Shown here one piece after another: positions 22,224 to 33,840 of a DNA stretch of 64,000 nt. Position 1 is the first letter of the stretch; every line of letters starts with the position of its first letter. The notes beneath the pieces are model-generated. The model was not told where the DNA came from. It ran no database searches and saw nothing but the letters and a program-made list of their open reading frames with translations. The stretch is from Phaseolus vulgaris (lineage: Eukaryota > Streptophyta > Magnoliopsida > Fabales > Fabaceae): positions 1,025,030-1,089,029 of the forward strand of contig NC_023749.2 in assembly GCF_000499845.2 (NCBI RefSeq), in the 5' to 3' direction. Both the position numbers and the translations under genes were made by a program.

Positions 22224-25058
22224 ATGGATGGTTACGAAGCTACACGAATTGTGTTCTTCAGGATCCAAACTTTGGACCCTGAAAATGCTTCCAAAATCAT
22301 GGGTTTACTTCTGCTTAAAGACCATGGTGAGAAGGAAATGATTAGATTAGCATTTGGTCCAGAAGCACTTGTTCACTCAGTGATTGTTAAAGCCCGCAAG
22401 GAGTTAGGTTTACCCTCGAACTCTCCGCCAACACCCTCCACTCCTCCTTCTCCTTCACCCTTCCTTCCTAGGCAGAACTCTACTTCTTCAAGGCTCAGTG
22501 GTATCAACCTCCCTCCTGCTCTCACCATTCCAAACCCTTCTTCTTCATGGCCTACTATGTCTGAGCTTCAAACCCCTGATGGTTTGATGAGCCCCAACCA
22601 TTTGGTTGTTGGCTCTTCTACTTCTTCATCTTCCTTGTCCTTTTATGCAAATGGAGGCTCAGATCCAATTGATGACTTCCAACTTCAAGACCAGCTCTCT
22701 TTCCTGAATGATGGTTCTGCTCCTGCTCACAAAAACAACCCTGATTTGTTTTACCCTCGTCACTCAGACTTGTCTTCAAGTCCTACTGCTGCTTCTGACC
22801 CTGCTCTCTTTCCTTCCTACGACTGGGGAGGGTCTCTTCATCGCAGGAGTTGTTCTGTCAATGATGTTTGTTTGGGCTCTGAGGACTCCAATTCTGGGTT
22901 GGGGTGGAAGCCTTGTCTTTACTTTGCTCGGGGATACTGTAAAAATGGCACTAGTTGCAGGTTCCTTCATGGTGGACTTGGAGATACTGATGCTGCTTCT
23001 CCTGCTGCAATGGTTGGGTCTCCTAGCAAGCTTGAGATGATGGAGCAGTGCCATGAGCTTTTCAGATCTAAATCTTCTCAACAAAGACTGGCTGCTGCTT
23101 CTCAGCTCATGGCCTCTTCTACTTTTCCATACACCCCAAAGTGCATGAATTTGCTGTTGCAGCAGCAACAGAATGATACTCAAAGGTACATAGTACTGCC
23201 ATGCAATCATGTGTTTTGATTAGTGTTGTCTTTGTAAATAGTTGAGGAGTAGGATTCTAATCATGATTGATCATAATTGCAGAGCTGCAGCTGCAGCTCT
23301 GATGATGAATGAGGATTTGCATAAATTTGGACGATCCAGGCTTGAAAGAAATGATTTTTCCCTGAACAGTCCTGGAATGATAAACCCAGCTTCCCGGCAG
23401 ATCTACTTGACTTTCCCCGCAGATAGCACTTTCAGAGAGGAAGATGTTTCAAATTACTTCAGGTTATTGTTGTTTAGCTTTTGCTGGACTCCCAATGCAT
23501 AGTTTGGTAATGGCAGATATATTAACTTAGTTTTTATTTACGTGTTGAAGCATTTATGGCCCAGTCCAAGACGTGAGGATCCCATACCAGCAGAAGCGAA
23601 TGTTTGGCTTTGTTACCTTTGTTTACCCAGAGACAGTGAAGCTTATTCTATCTAAAGGAAATCCTCATTTTGTGTGTGATGCTCGAGTGCTTGTTAAGCC
23701 TTACAAGGAGAAGGGCAAAGTCCCGGACAAGTACAGGCACCTCCTCTCTCTACTCTTGCGTTATCTTTTTCTTTCTTGTTGTCTTGAGTTATTTTTGAAT
23801 GTGTTCATGTTTCTTGTGATATCCAGGAAGCATCAGCAGGTAGATAGAGGAGATTTTTCACCAAGTGGTACTCCCACTGGACTAGATTCTAGAGACCAAT
23901 TTGATCTTCAACTTGGTAGGTTAATGCTTTATTATCTTTTCAGATTATGTTGGTCAAACCTACTCTACTTAACACTTCTTACATGTTTTCAGGAGGCAGA
24001 ATGTTCTACAATACGCAAGACATGTTGTGGAGGAGGAAGCTGGAGGAGGAAGCTGATTTGCAGCAAGCTCTTGAGCTCCAAAGTAGGAGGCTGATGGGTC
24101 TGCAGCTTCTTGACATCAAGAAGCATCACCAGCGTGCACTCTCCACTGGAAGTCCAATTCCTTCCCCCACCCACTCTCTTAACATGTTCAACCAAAATCT
24201 TCTTCATCCTTCCTTTCACAATATTTCCGAGGCCCCAAGGGGTATATCTCTCTTTAACATTTGGAATGCAGCTGCTTTTGAATTGAACTTGGTGCATTTT
24301 TGGGGAGTCTTATGAATTTAGCTTTATGCTATTTGGTTCCAGAGAATGGTTCAACTTCTGCTCCACCTTGTACTGCTTCAGTTTCTGCTGGTCAGCAATC
24401 TGTCGACATTTCTATTGGCAAGGAAGTGGTGGTCAATGGCGAGAATGGATTGAATGAAGGCAATGAGAAGCAGAACTCTGGTCATGAAGATATTGATTTA
24501 CAAGAATGGTATAAAACTTGCTTTTGTTTAGAATAGCTAGAGGGCACCAGAATAGTAAACACCTTTTTGCACCAAACTCTTTTCAGTCCATGCCAAAAAC
24601 AATTGTGCATTTATTCAGGTTTTCCTAATTTCCTAATTTCCTAATTTGATTGTCCTATTTTAAATGGTTTATGAATAAATACAGTTTGGAGCATAATCTC
24701 CCTGATAGCCCTTTTGCTTCCCCAACAAAAGCTGCTGGAGACTTGATGGTTTCCTTCTCTAATGGAACTGCTGAGGCCATTGACACAGATGCCTCAGGTG
24801 CATCTGTCAATTCCAAATTTGGTACTAGTGCATTGCTTCCACCAGCATCTGCAATTGATATGGCTACTTTCAAATCCTTTAACTGCCAAATACCAAGGTA
24901 TTGGCGTCATTACATTTTAGCCTGCTTTTCCCACGCCATGAGTTTTCAGTATCCTTAAACTTTTGAATTTTTTATGATCCTGGTTTGGATTTAGGTTCTC
25001 CTCTGGCCATGGAACTTTTGGGATGTTCCCAGGCACAGGTGGCCCGATTGGCATTTAG
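22224..25058 (+). CDS. CCCH zinc-finger and RRM RNA-binding protein, copy A (8 coding exons)
   Basis: Plant-specific RNA-binding protein of the AtC3H46/53-like group. Coding exons: 22224-23185, 23283-23462, 23551-23736, 23827-23915, 23993-24241, 24343-24508, 24685-24897, 24995-25058, giving 702 residues in continuous phase. Order of parts: an N-terminal helical segment (residues 5-62) resembling an MLLE/PABC domain; a Ser/Pro-rich linker; a CCCH finger at 231-249 (C-x7-C-x5-C-x3-H); a Gln-rich patch near 313; an RRM at about 358-438 with IYLTFP (RNP2-like) and KRMFGFVTF (RNP1-like); then a charged, Gln/Leu-rich helical segment ([12 protein letters not shown]) and a Gly-rich C-terminus. The start is the first ATG shared with copy B. 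Exon 3 has two possible in-frame donors (GC at 23737 or GT at 23731). Function within the family is poorly defined; an RNA-metabolism role is inferred. Confidence 0.9.
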
Positions 25059-25072
25059 TTTCCTGAGTTCAG

Positions 25073-25199
25073 GTAAAAGCTAGTTTGGAAGTTTATGTTG
25101 ATGAAGTTCTGTTGCATGTTGTCTTCAAGGTGAATAGGTTTGTTGTTTAGTATAATAAATTTGGATGTCGGTTTGGTCTTTTTTGTGCAACATTTACAG
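25073..25199 (+). other. 3'UTR intron of C3H copy A
   Basis: Donor GTTCAG|GTAAAAGC 14 nt after the stop codon and acceptor TTTACAG|GAAATGA. The paralog has GTTCAG|GTAAAAGC 15 nt after its stop and TTTACAG|GAAGTGA (42221-42316). The distance is below the roughly 50 nt expected to trigger nonsense-mediated decay. Confidence 0.65.
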
Positions 25200-27925
25200 G
25201 AAATGAAAGATGACTAAACAAACCTGGACAAATCAGTTGAGAACCACCACCACCACCATGACGGCCATCACCATCAATCATTAATACTATACTACTTACA
25301 ACCATACAAAATGCATACGGAAAAAGCAGTTGAGTAAAGGAGGTGGGACAGGCATTCCCCTTCTTTTGCTGTTAGCATTATTGTTGCACCATTTTCTTTT
25401 TATCGTATCTGTAGTAGCTGAATGAACCACAGGTTAAAATAACACAGAAAGAATCACCAGAGTCAAATGTGTAATAGGAACTCCCAAGCACTGTAATTTC
25501 ATCTCCTACCCTTGGTTATGTAGTAGTGTAGAGTGTTAGTTCTATGTTGTTACAGGTATAATTTCAAGTCTTTGTATAGCTGGAGCATTTCCCAGAGAAA
25601 ACTTGCACAGATGAAGTGGTAAAAGCAAAAAGGAAGTGGTTCATAACTCCAAGGCTGATTCAATCCCCCCTTGAAGGGTAACTTGAATTTGAAAGCTAGA
25701 AGTGAGGAGGGTACTGTACAATTGTTAATCTTAACTGATTAAAGTTCAAAATGGAGTTTTTTAGCAGGGAGGTTGTGTTTAATCAGTTATGCTTGTACTT
25801 CTACTTAGTTGTTATACACAGTTATCAACCCAGACAGAAAAGAAAGAATTAGAAAGAAGAATCAAAAGTGAGTTTTTAGACTAATTGGTCTATTTGCCCC
25901 CTCTTGTGAGCTTTTTTATTTTAGAGGAGAATTTGTCTCTTAGTTCTTGCAATTATTTTTGCCTTTCAATTTGTAAATTGGTGGGGTCTGTCTTTTTTTT
26001 TGCCATTATTGGAGAGGAAAGAAGGGGGTCCAGAATGCGCACCATCACATGGGGTTGCTGACACTGCAAGTGGGCCACACACATTTATATAATGCCAGGT
26101 TGTGTATAGGCCCTACCCACCAGCACCTACCCATGTGAGTGATGCCACTTTTCTTTTTCATCTACCCTTTAATTTACAATAATAAAATATGTACCCTTTA
26201 GTTTATCTTTCATGACTGGAAAGGACATGCATAGAGATCTAAAAGTGGGGTAGATGCCCCCACATATGACAAAAGTGTCCAGTTACTCGAATCTTTGGGG
26301 CTCGATGGTCTTATGAATGTGTGTGACCTTGGCTGAGTCACTGTGCTTTGTTTGTTTAACTTGCTCTCTTTCCAGTTTTCAATACTCTCCCAAGTGTTTC
26401 TGAAAAATTAAAATGATAAGCTCCATGTTGAAAACTAGAGTCACCTTAGTTGCCTTTAATGACCACTAGCGACAATGTTGCTTGGTTTATGACCTTAGTT
26501 GCCTTTAATTTGATCAAACTAAAGATTAGTTTTAGCATGTAACAAGTTGTCTATTACAGCAGCCAACAACAGGTTTAATGTGTTTGTCCTTTTACCTCAA
26601 AAATTTAAATATTGGTATCACTCCATAAATATGATTATGCATGGAAACTAATTATGGTCTTGAATTATCAAATGCTTCACTATATTTGAGGTCTAAGTTA
26701 ATATTTACATGTCACAGTTCAGCTCAACCTTGCACTTTAAATAGACAGATGGACCAATTAAATAAATTATGGTGAATAAAGTATGAGAACTTATGTTGTC
26801 AGAACACAAAACAAAACCACAGTACACGTTGGTGCTGTAGTTAACATCCCTAAAATGTAAACAAGGCAGTTCACCAAAACAGTCATTAATTGCTCACATT
26901 TTTAAGACAGTAACACCAAAATACAATGTTGGTAAGTAATGATCTCGTCAAATCAGACAAAAAATTGGTCAGAATGCATGGAAGTAGTAAGGTGTGCAAC
27001 ATTAACCAACTCCTTGTAGTGACTGCAACTGCAATCATCCCAACATGCTTGGTTGAATTGTAGATTTGTAATTAAATGGCTTAATAGACATTAAATGTAA
27101 TGCCTAGTAGCTACATGTAAGTTGCTACAGTTTACTAGGACCAGTAAAAGTTGGGGGGAAAACACCAGTATCAATAACCAACTGGTTTTAAAATAGACAC
27201 TGCTTTCAAAGTTTGACCTATTAAATACATGGTCAACAAAGATATCAAGTTATAATAATTAAAGTGAGAAGACAAATGATTTGGAGTGCATTTAAATGAA
27301 AACACTTTTTAGCATTTCATCTGATATTTATAAAACAAGTCCTTCAATTTATAGTACTTTTATATTTTTATTTTTCTCAGTAGTATTTTATTAATGTAAA
27401 CAACTAGACCCTCAAGAATAAGTATAAAACTTGGATCTGAGTAAGCAAGTACATGTTGCCAGAATGCTCTTTATCTTCTTTATCCACTATTTGGTTTTGA
27501 AAAGTGTATGTTTACAACTATAACAAAATTTCCCATTTGAAGGAGACACTTTGAATGTTTCCATGTTATATATAATTCAGCCTAAAGAAGAACCATAGTC
27601 ATAGGCAAACAGAACATTACCTCAATGGTGGTGACCCATGACTAGTGCTTGTGGTTAGCAAAGCCATGTTTGGTTTGTTGAAAGTTCAAGAATTATTAAA
27701 TGTGTAATGGGAACTGAATTGTATGTGTGATAAACAACAGTGTTGTTCTGTTCTAATCCCTTTCTGATTAAGACATGGTTGCAAATGCCACTGTCTTATA
27801 CGTGCATGTGGTTATATTTTAGTTGCATAGGATTCTAGAAACAATGTCAATCATGGAAAAGAGATGTTGACCTCTGGTAGCAATTTCAAGTGCAGAGTCT
27901 GTGGTAGGTTAGTTTCACAGGAAAA
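25200..27925. other. 3'UTR and conserved downstream non-coding block of copy A
   Basis: Includes the 3'UTR, then extended similarity to 42317-43935. Shared blocks include AATCAAAAGTGAGTTTTTAG (about 25861 and 42988), CATCACATGGGGTTGCTGAC and TTACCTCAATGGTGGTG. About 1.1-1.2 kb (roughly 26450-27590) is absent from copy B. No open frame is conserved. Confidence 0.6.
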
Positions 27926-29435
27926 GTAATTTTTTTTCAAGAGTCACTATCTTATTTTGTGAAAAAAAAAAAAACAGGGTTAAATATGTTTTTTTTCCTG
28001 TATCGTCTATAGTTCAAAACCTTTAAATCATTCAGTTACTTGTAGTATAGAAACGATTAGAATGAGTTAAAACCTTTAAATCATTCATTTTATATGTAGA
28101 ATTGATTCAAGATTCTTTTATTCAGACTAAAGACTAATTACTTGTATTTTGTTTAAAGTTTGGACAAAAACGAAAATGTTACTTTTTCTGTTTTTAAAAC
28201 AATGAAAAGGTGTTTTTACTATTTCCATACACTTTTGAAACAGATTCAAAAAAAAAAAATCAATTGAAAGTAAAAACAAAAGCTATTTTTTCTAATCAAG
28301 TCATATCTGAAAATAGTAAGAAACAAGCATATCCTTGTTAGAATGATGATTAAGTGGGAAATGGAAATTGGTTTACTGGTTTTATTTAAATGAGGAATGC
28401 TGTTCACGTCCATCAAATGATTGAAATGGCCATTCTTAAACTGAAAAAAAAATGGATTGAAGAAGATTTTGAAAATAGAATATTGATGAAAGAAAAGTGA
28501 TTGGAAAAAGCATCATATTTAGAAGGAGGAAGAAGGTGTTAAAAAACATGAGGAAATTGGAAAGGTCAAAGGTAGAGTAGAATGTGCATAACATGATAAT
28601 GTTGGCATGTTATTTTGCAAGAAGATTGGTTCCAAATGTTATGAATGGATTAAACTAGTTGAAATGCACATGCACTCAACCACACAAAAGTCTCAACACT
28701 TCTCACACAATTCAAAGTTTAAGATAAAAAAAGATGTACTATGTTTGTAGATTGTTGAGACAAGAAAGAAAGATTTGTAGTAAAAAAACTTAGCACAAAA
28801 ATAGAAGCAAAAGTACAAAATTTTGTGGCAAAGAGAAATAATTACAAGAATCAAATTAAATTTAAATAAATGGTTAATGTTAGAATTTTAAGTAAAATTA
28901 ATTTAACTATCTATGAAATATCATGAGAATGAAGATTGATGAGAGTGTAGGTACGAAACAATTTTTATTTTTTGTGTCATCCCAATATTTGTGAGAACAT
29001 GTGGTGTGAATAATTATGCAATAGTAGTGTGCTTTGCAATTTCATGAATGTGAAAAGATAATGTAAAAATCTCTTAAATGAGATAAGCAAAATTTGTTAC
29101 ATTTTTTTCTAACGAGAGAGTGGCTATTTTAGGTCAATTTTTCTTATTAATAATTTTTTTTAAATGTTAAACATATTAGTATAATATTAAACGAAATTTA
29201 AAAATTAATCTGAGTGATCAAACTGAAATCTAAACACATTTTGTTTATTACTGTCAAGAAGGGAAGAAACCGGGGTAGAATAGGAAAATTAGCATAATAT
29301 TGGGAGGTGTGAAGTTAAAAACTTGGGTGTGAATATCACGAGTCACACAAATGGGTTCAAGTGATTCAGTTTAACGGTTGGCCCAGTTAGTTTTTTTTCT
29401 TCATTTTATAAGCCATTTCTATTTGAAGATAGGGA
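27926..29435. other. gene-free intergenic region
   Basis: Nothing supportable beyond AT-rich DNA and homopolymer tracts. Confidence 0.5.
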
Positions 29436-30112
29436 ATTTTTTCCTGCACCCCCTTGGTGTTAGGTTACATAATTTAGATGTTTTTTTAATGAAAAAATGA
29501 CTCTAAAATTATACAATCCAAAAAAAGTTTAAGAAAACATATTTGGCAATTTTAGCTGCTCCATATCAATTCAAACATCCATTTAATCTCCTATTTAAAA
29601 TGACAAAAATGCCCCTCCTAAATGATGAAAATAATCTTATATAAAAAAAGAGTGTAAATAAAAATTGCTTCCGAAACCTTTTATCTGAAAATATTATGGA
29701 TTTCAATTTTCATAACACACTTTTAAATTTTGGAAGTTTTTATCCAAAATGTATTTTTAATTTTTTTTAATTATATTTACTATTCCGGATTTTTAAATCT
29801 GGAATAAGAATAATTTTGGAATTTTAAAAAAAATATGATAACGTGCATGTTATAATTGAGATGGTGCAGGAAGAAATTGCTAAAATGATTTTTCATTTTG
29901 TATTTTTTGAAGCCATTTTTTATTTCTAGGTGTAATAAAAAAACATTTTTAAAAAGAATAAGTTTTTGGATTGTATAATCCAAAAAATTTTAAAAATAGA
30001 TTGCGTGATCCATGAGTGAATAAAAATTTAAAATTACAGAATTCAAAAAGATTTTTTCCATAAATCAAAAGAAAAAAAGTGGGGATTTTCATTTTTATGG
30101 GGTGCAAAAAGC
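29436..30112. mobile_element. non-autonomous TIR element with TGCACC ends
   Basis: The left end reads TTTTTTCCTGCACCCCC and the reverse complement of the right end GCTTTTTGCACCCCAT, similar to the ends of the element at 13878-14521. The interior is AT-rich with motifs such as TTATACAATCCAAAAA and has no coding capacity. Boundaries are approximate. Confidence 0.5.
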
Positions 30113-30369
30113 ATTTGCTTGAAGACAATTTTGTATACTATGTACAGTTTTGATTCTTTAAAGCTAAATGGATGACAATATTTTAATGAGGTCATTTATT
30201 AAAAATTAATTTTTTTTTAAAGATTTCTCATTTATTCTTTATGTTGTTCTTCATCCTTGTTTGTTATTCTCTTCCTAACAATTTTATATAGAGAATGAGA
30301 AAGGTTTTTTTCTAAAGAGATAATAAATAATTAATGTTTGACACATTTTCAAAATACCTTGGAAATACT

Positions 30370-30937
30370 TGTTCTCACTGACTCGAGGTTGGTCGAATTT
30401 TGGATGAGCTCCTAGTGGTCTCCCTTCAAGCTCTAGCGATTTAGCCTCTAGGGAATGAGGGAGCTCCTCCTGCAGAAAATAGTATGACGCTCAAGTCAGT
30501 AAGAACATAAAATTCTGTGTATGTAGTGAATATATGGCTAAGATTTGAGTTCAAAGTACTCCCTGTGAGTGGTCATATTTGACCCTGGTTTCTTCAGGTT
30601 TTTAATGTGACATATTAGAGTATCATTTCATAAAATCTGGATATCATGTATATAAATAAGAGAATTCTGTTAGAGCATTGATGTAATATAATAAGGAATA
30701 TTGAGCAAGTAAATTATAGCATTTATGTAATATAATCAAGGATATTGTGCAGGTAAAATCAAGTTAATTATGCATTTATAAGATTGATTTCCACACTATT
30801 TATCTAAATTAATATAAGTACACAAACATAATTATGTGGGAGTTTATAATAATAGTCCAAAAACTCATGGTGATCTTGACCTTGGGCCACCTAGCAGGTC
30901 GGGCCAATCGGTATATGATTAAATCCGGGACGGTACA
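30370..30937. mobile_element. solo LTR, 568 bp, with 5-bp target duplication
   Basis: Begins TGTTCTCACTG, ends GACGGTACA, and is flanked on both sides by ATACT (30365-30369 and 30938-30942). It shares GACGCTCAAGTCAG and the GGTACA terminus with the solo LTR at 18849-19266, so both come from one retrotransposon group. No internal sequence adjoins it. Confidence 0.75.
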
Positions 30938-30942
30938 ATACT

Positions 30943-31969
30943 ATATTCAACTTTCTAAGTTGAACTTAATAGTCTTCAAAAGATATAATTTCAAGACTTT
31001 AGCTTGTCCATCATTGAATATACTCAATGGACCAATTACCAAGATTTATTGGTCATGGTTTCACATTAATTAAGGATAGATTCTCAACAAATCTACCTCT
31101 TCCCAACTTAATTGATTGTATTGCGTTGGTTAACATGTCGAACTAGTTCTCATGAGTGGTAACTCCTTCCATCCTATATCATAACCAAACTTTTATACTA
31201 TTGTTGGAAAAATCAAAACTAATTCTCCTTCCTTTGTGTATATACAAGATGAACACCTGCAGAAGCAAACAAAAAAAATATAGCAAAATATTGAGAAATT
31301 TTAAATGGGTAAATCTCCTCAACTTAAGAAGTAAAGATATTCAGGACCAAGTATAGAAAATGTCTCCACTATAAAAGTAAGATTACAATATTTGTTTATC
31401 TTACATTCTAAGGGTAACACTTAATCTCATCTAAGATGACATACAATGTTTGTCTAGCATCTCAATAATATTTATAATGTCAAATTATGGTTGATATCAA
31501 TTATCTCATTCCCTCTCTATCTTGTTCTTCACCATTGTCACTTTACAAAATTTCCCGAGAAATACTTATTCATAAAGAGATTATGGATAATTAATGTTGG
31601 TCATACTTTCAAGATAACTCGAAAAAACTATCTTTAACTTTCTAGGTTGAAATTCATACTTTTCAAGAGGGATACAATCTCAAGACTTTGGAATGTTTAT
31701 CACTGAATATATTTAATAGATCAATTATCATAATTCATTGATATATTTACTCATTAATTAAGGAGAAATTCCAACAAATTATTATTTTTACAAACTAATA
31801 TTAATTAAGATTTAGAAAATTACAATTGCACACCAAACAAACATATAAGGTAATATTATATATTTGTTCTCTTTTTCTTTTAATAAGGTAAGGGGTTTAT
31901 TGTTATTTTTTGTACATAAAATATAATTTTATTTTTTTTACTCTTTATTACAAAAACTATTCATAACTA
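30943..31969. other. gene-free intergenic region
   Basis: No supportable gene. Two segments (about 30945-31075 and 31635-31765) resemble each other (AACTTTCTAAGTTGAA, TCAAGACTTT, CAATTA..AAGATTTATTGGT), a diverged direct repeat of unknown nature. Confidence 0.4.
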
Positions 31970-31974
31970 TTGAT

Positions 31975-32143
31975 AAGGCCAACAAACACTTGCTAGGATA
32001 GGTTCGAAATGGCTCTGATACCATATTACGAAGTGGACTTTAAGCCTAACTCAACCCCATAAAACCGGCTCTAGGGTTGAGGTTTGCACCCACTTATATA
32101 CAATGAAAGGCTCTAATCTCTAGTCGATGTGGGATCTCCAACA
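31975..32143 (-). mobile_element. TRIM fragment: 120-bp LTR plus primer-binding site
   Basis: On the minus strand the LTR at 32143-32024 opens TGTTGGAGATCCCACATCG and is followed at once by TGGTATCAGAGCC, an exact tRNA-Met type primer site, and then part of the interior. This is the best preserved family member in the window. Confidence 0.75.
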
Positions 32144-32285
32144 CGTATTGCATTATTTATACAGTATATATGTTGACATAATAAAAATAAAATATCTAGT
32201 AAGTAACATATTGTTTTTTTTGTTTCATTTCAAATATTATTAATAACATGTAAAGATATAATATAAGGCGAGCCGCACAATACGA

Positions 32286-32509
32286 ACATATATAATATAT
32301 ACCATTTTTGGTGTACGTAGATAAGAAAATAATAAATAAAAATTTAAAATTTAAAAAATTTTAAAATTAAAAGAATTATGAATGATTTGTTATATACAAA
32401 CATATATAATATATACTATTTTTGGTGTACGTAGATAAGAAAATAATAAATAAAAAAAATTAATTTTTAATTTTTTAAAATTAAAAGAATTATGAATGAT
32501 TAGTTAACA
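32286..32509. repeat. about 113-bp tandem duplication
   Basis: Copies at about 32286-32398 and 32399-32509. Both contain CATATATAATATATAC, TTTTTGGTGTACGTAGATAA and AAAAGAATTATGAATGATT, separated by AT-rich filler that varies in length. Confidence 0.8.
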
Positions 32510-32577
32510 ACAATTTGTTATATAAATATATAGATGTATACCTAATATTTTTTTTGTAAACTCACACACTCAAAAAT

Positions 32578-33840
32578 ATCGTCCCTTCCGATTCTTTCAA
32601 TTGATCTCCAATTGGAGATATTTTCATACCTTCCATGCAAGGCAATAGTGAGATCCATGGTTATCTCCCATTTACACCGTTCCTTACTCATTTCACCTGA
32701 TTTTATCTCTAGACATCACAAGAAGTCTGCAACAAGTTTTTTGTTCTTCTGCCCTCTTCCATTTGTCTCTACGAGGATGATGATCATCTAACTGTGTTCC
32801 AGAACAATTTGATGTTGCCGTGCATCAAAATTTTGATGACAGCATTATCAGTATATGTAATGGTATTATATGCATCAAGAAAATGGATAGTCATATCTTG
32901 TTCATCAATCCAATTATTTGGTATTGTTTTAATCTTCCATTACATTATAATGATGATGAATATTTAGATGGACCCGGCTACTCTTTCGGCTTTATTAGTC
33001 GTGGATTATCCGATTATTTAGTTGTTAAAATTTATTTAGATGAGAACGATGTAGGTGAGTCCATTCCTTCGTGCAATGCTTGGGTCTATACCTATGTAGA
33101 AAATGATTGGAAACCTCTGAAAATTCATGGTTCATTCTGTCCTACGAGTTGTAGTGGTGAGGTTTACCATGGACTTTTGCATTGGAGTGCAAAGAAATGG
33201 GTTGAGAACGCATGGTATATTTGATCCTCAAACTGAAGTTTTTGGAGAGCTTTTACTTCCCTATGATTTGGCTTATAGAGAAGGGGCAGTTGTTGTTCAA
33301 AATAGTACCAAACTCTTAACCGTGTACTCTACTTTTCTGTCAAAGAAGATGACCTACTTTACTACTGTTGTGTGGGTGATGGATAGATATGGGATAACTG
33401 GAATCAAATCTTCACCTTTAGTTTTACCCGCACATATATCTCTTCAACTTTGTTTGGCTTCAATCCTGATATTCATAAATCGCAGGTAGGAGTTCCTTTA
33501 CTCTTGTCTCACAGAAGTGACGGTACGTTGTTGTTTGGTGTGGAATTCAACGAACAACAATACTCGCTTCGTTCCTTGGATATAAGCCATGAAACTTTTA
33601 CTCTCCTTACCAATGTCCTTACTCACAATGTAAGGAGAATGTTTGAAGATCTTTATATAGGTTACTCTTCTCCAAGTTTAGTTCTTTTAAACGAAGTTTC
33701 TGCATCTAGTAAGTGTTATGTTATGCATATTCTTAAAATGTTTGATTTCATTTAAATAATATTTTTTACTAATTTGATGTGCAGGATACTAGTTTGGATT
33801 CTATTTCTATCTCCATCCATACGTTGAGGACAATATAAAC
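32578..33840 (+). pseudogene. F-box protein pseudogene with associated interaction domain
   Basis: Decayed copy of a plant F-box protein, a family that supplies substrate receptors to SCF ubiquitin ligases. An F-box is readable at about 32605-32740 (LQLEIFSYLPCKAIVRS...). The interaction-domain part follows in different frames: SICNGIICI and a beta-rich region at 32820-33210; GIFDPQTEVFGELLLP at about 33213-33300; and SHRSDGTLLFGVEF with LRSLDIS at about 33510-33600. At least three frame changes, plus a stop near 32790, are needed to read through, and no intron junctions explain them. The start is not identifiable. Confidence 0.75.

Noticed and set aside
22708..23210. Long overlapping frames on both strands within C3H copy A (and the same in copy B)
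   Set aside because: They are other-frame readings of the conserved coding exon, low-complexity Leu/Ser-rich, with no motif.
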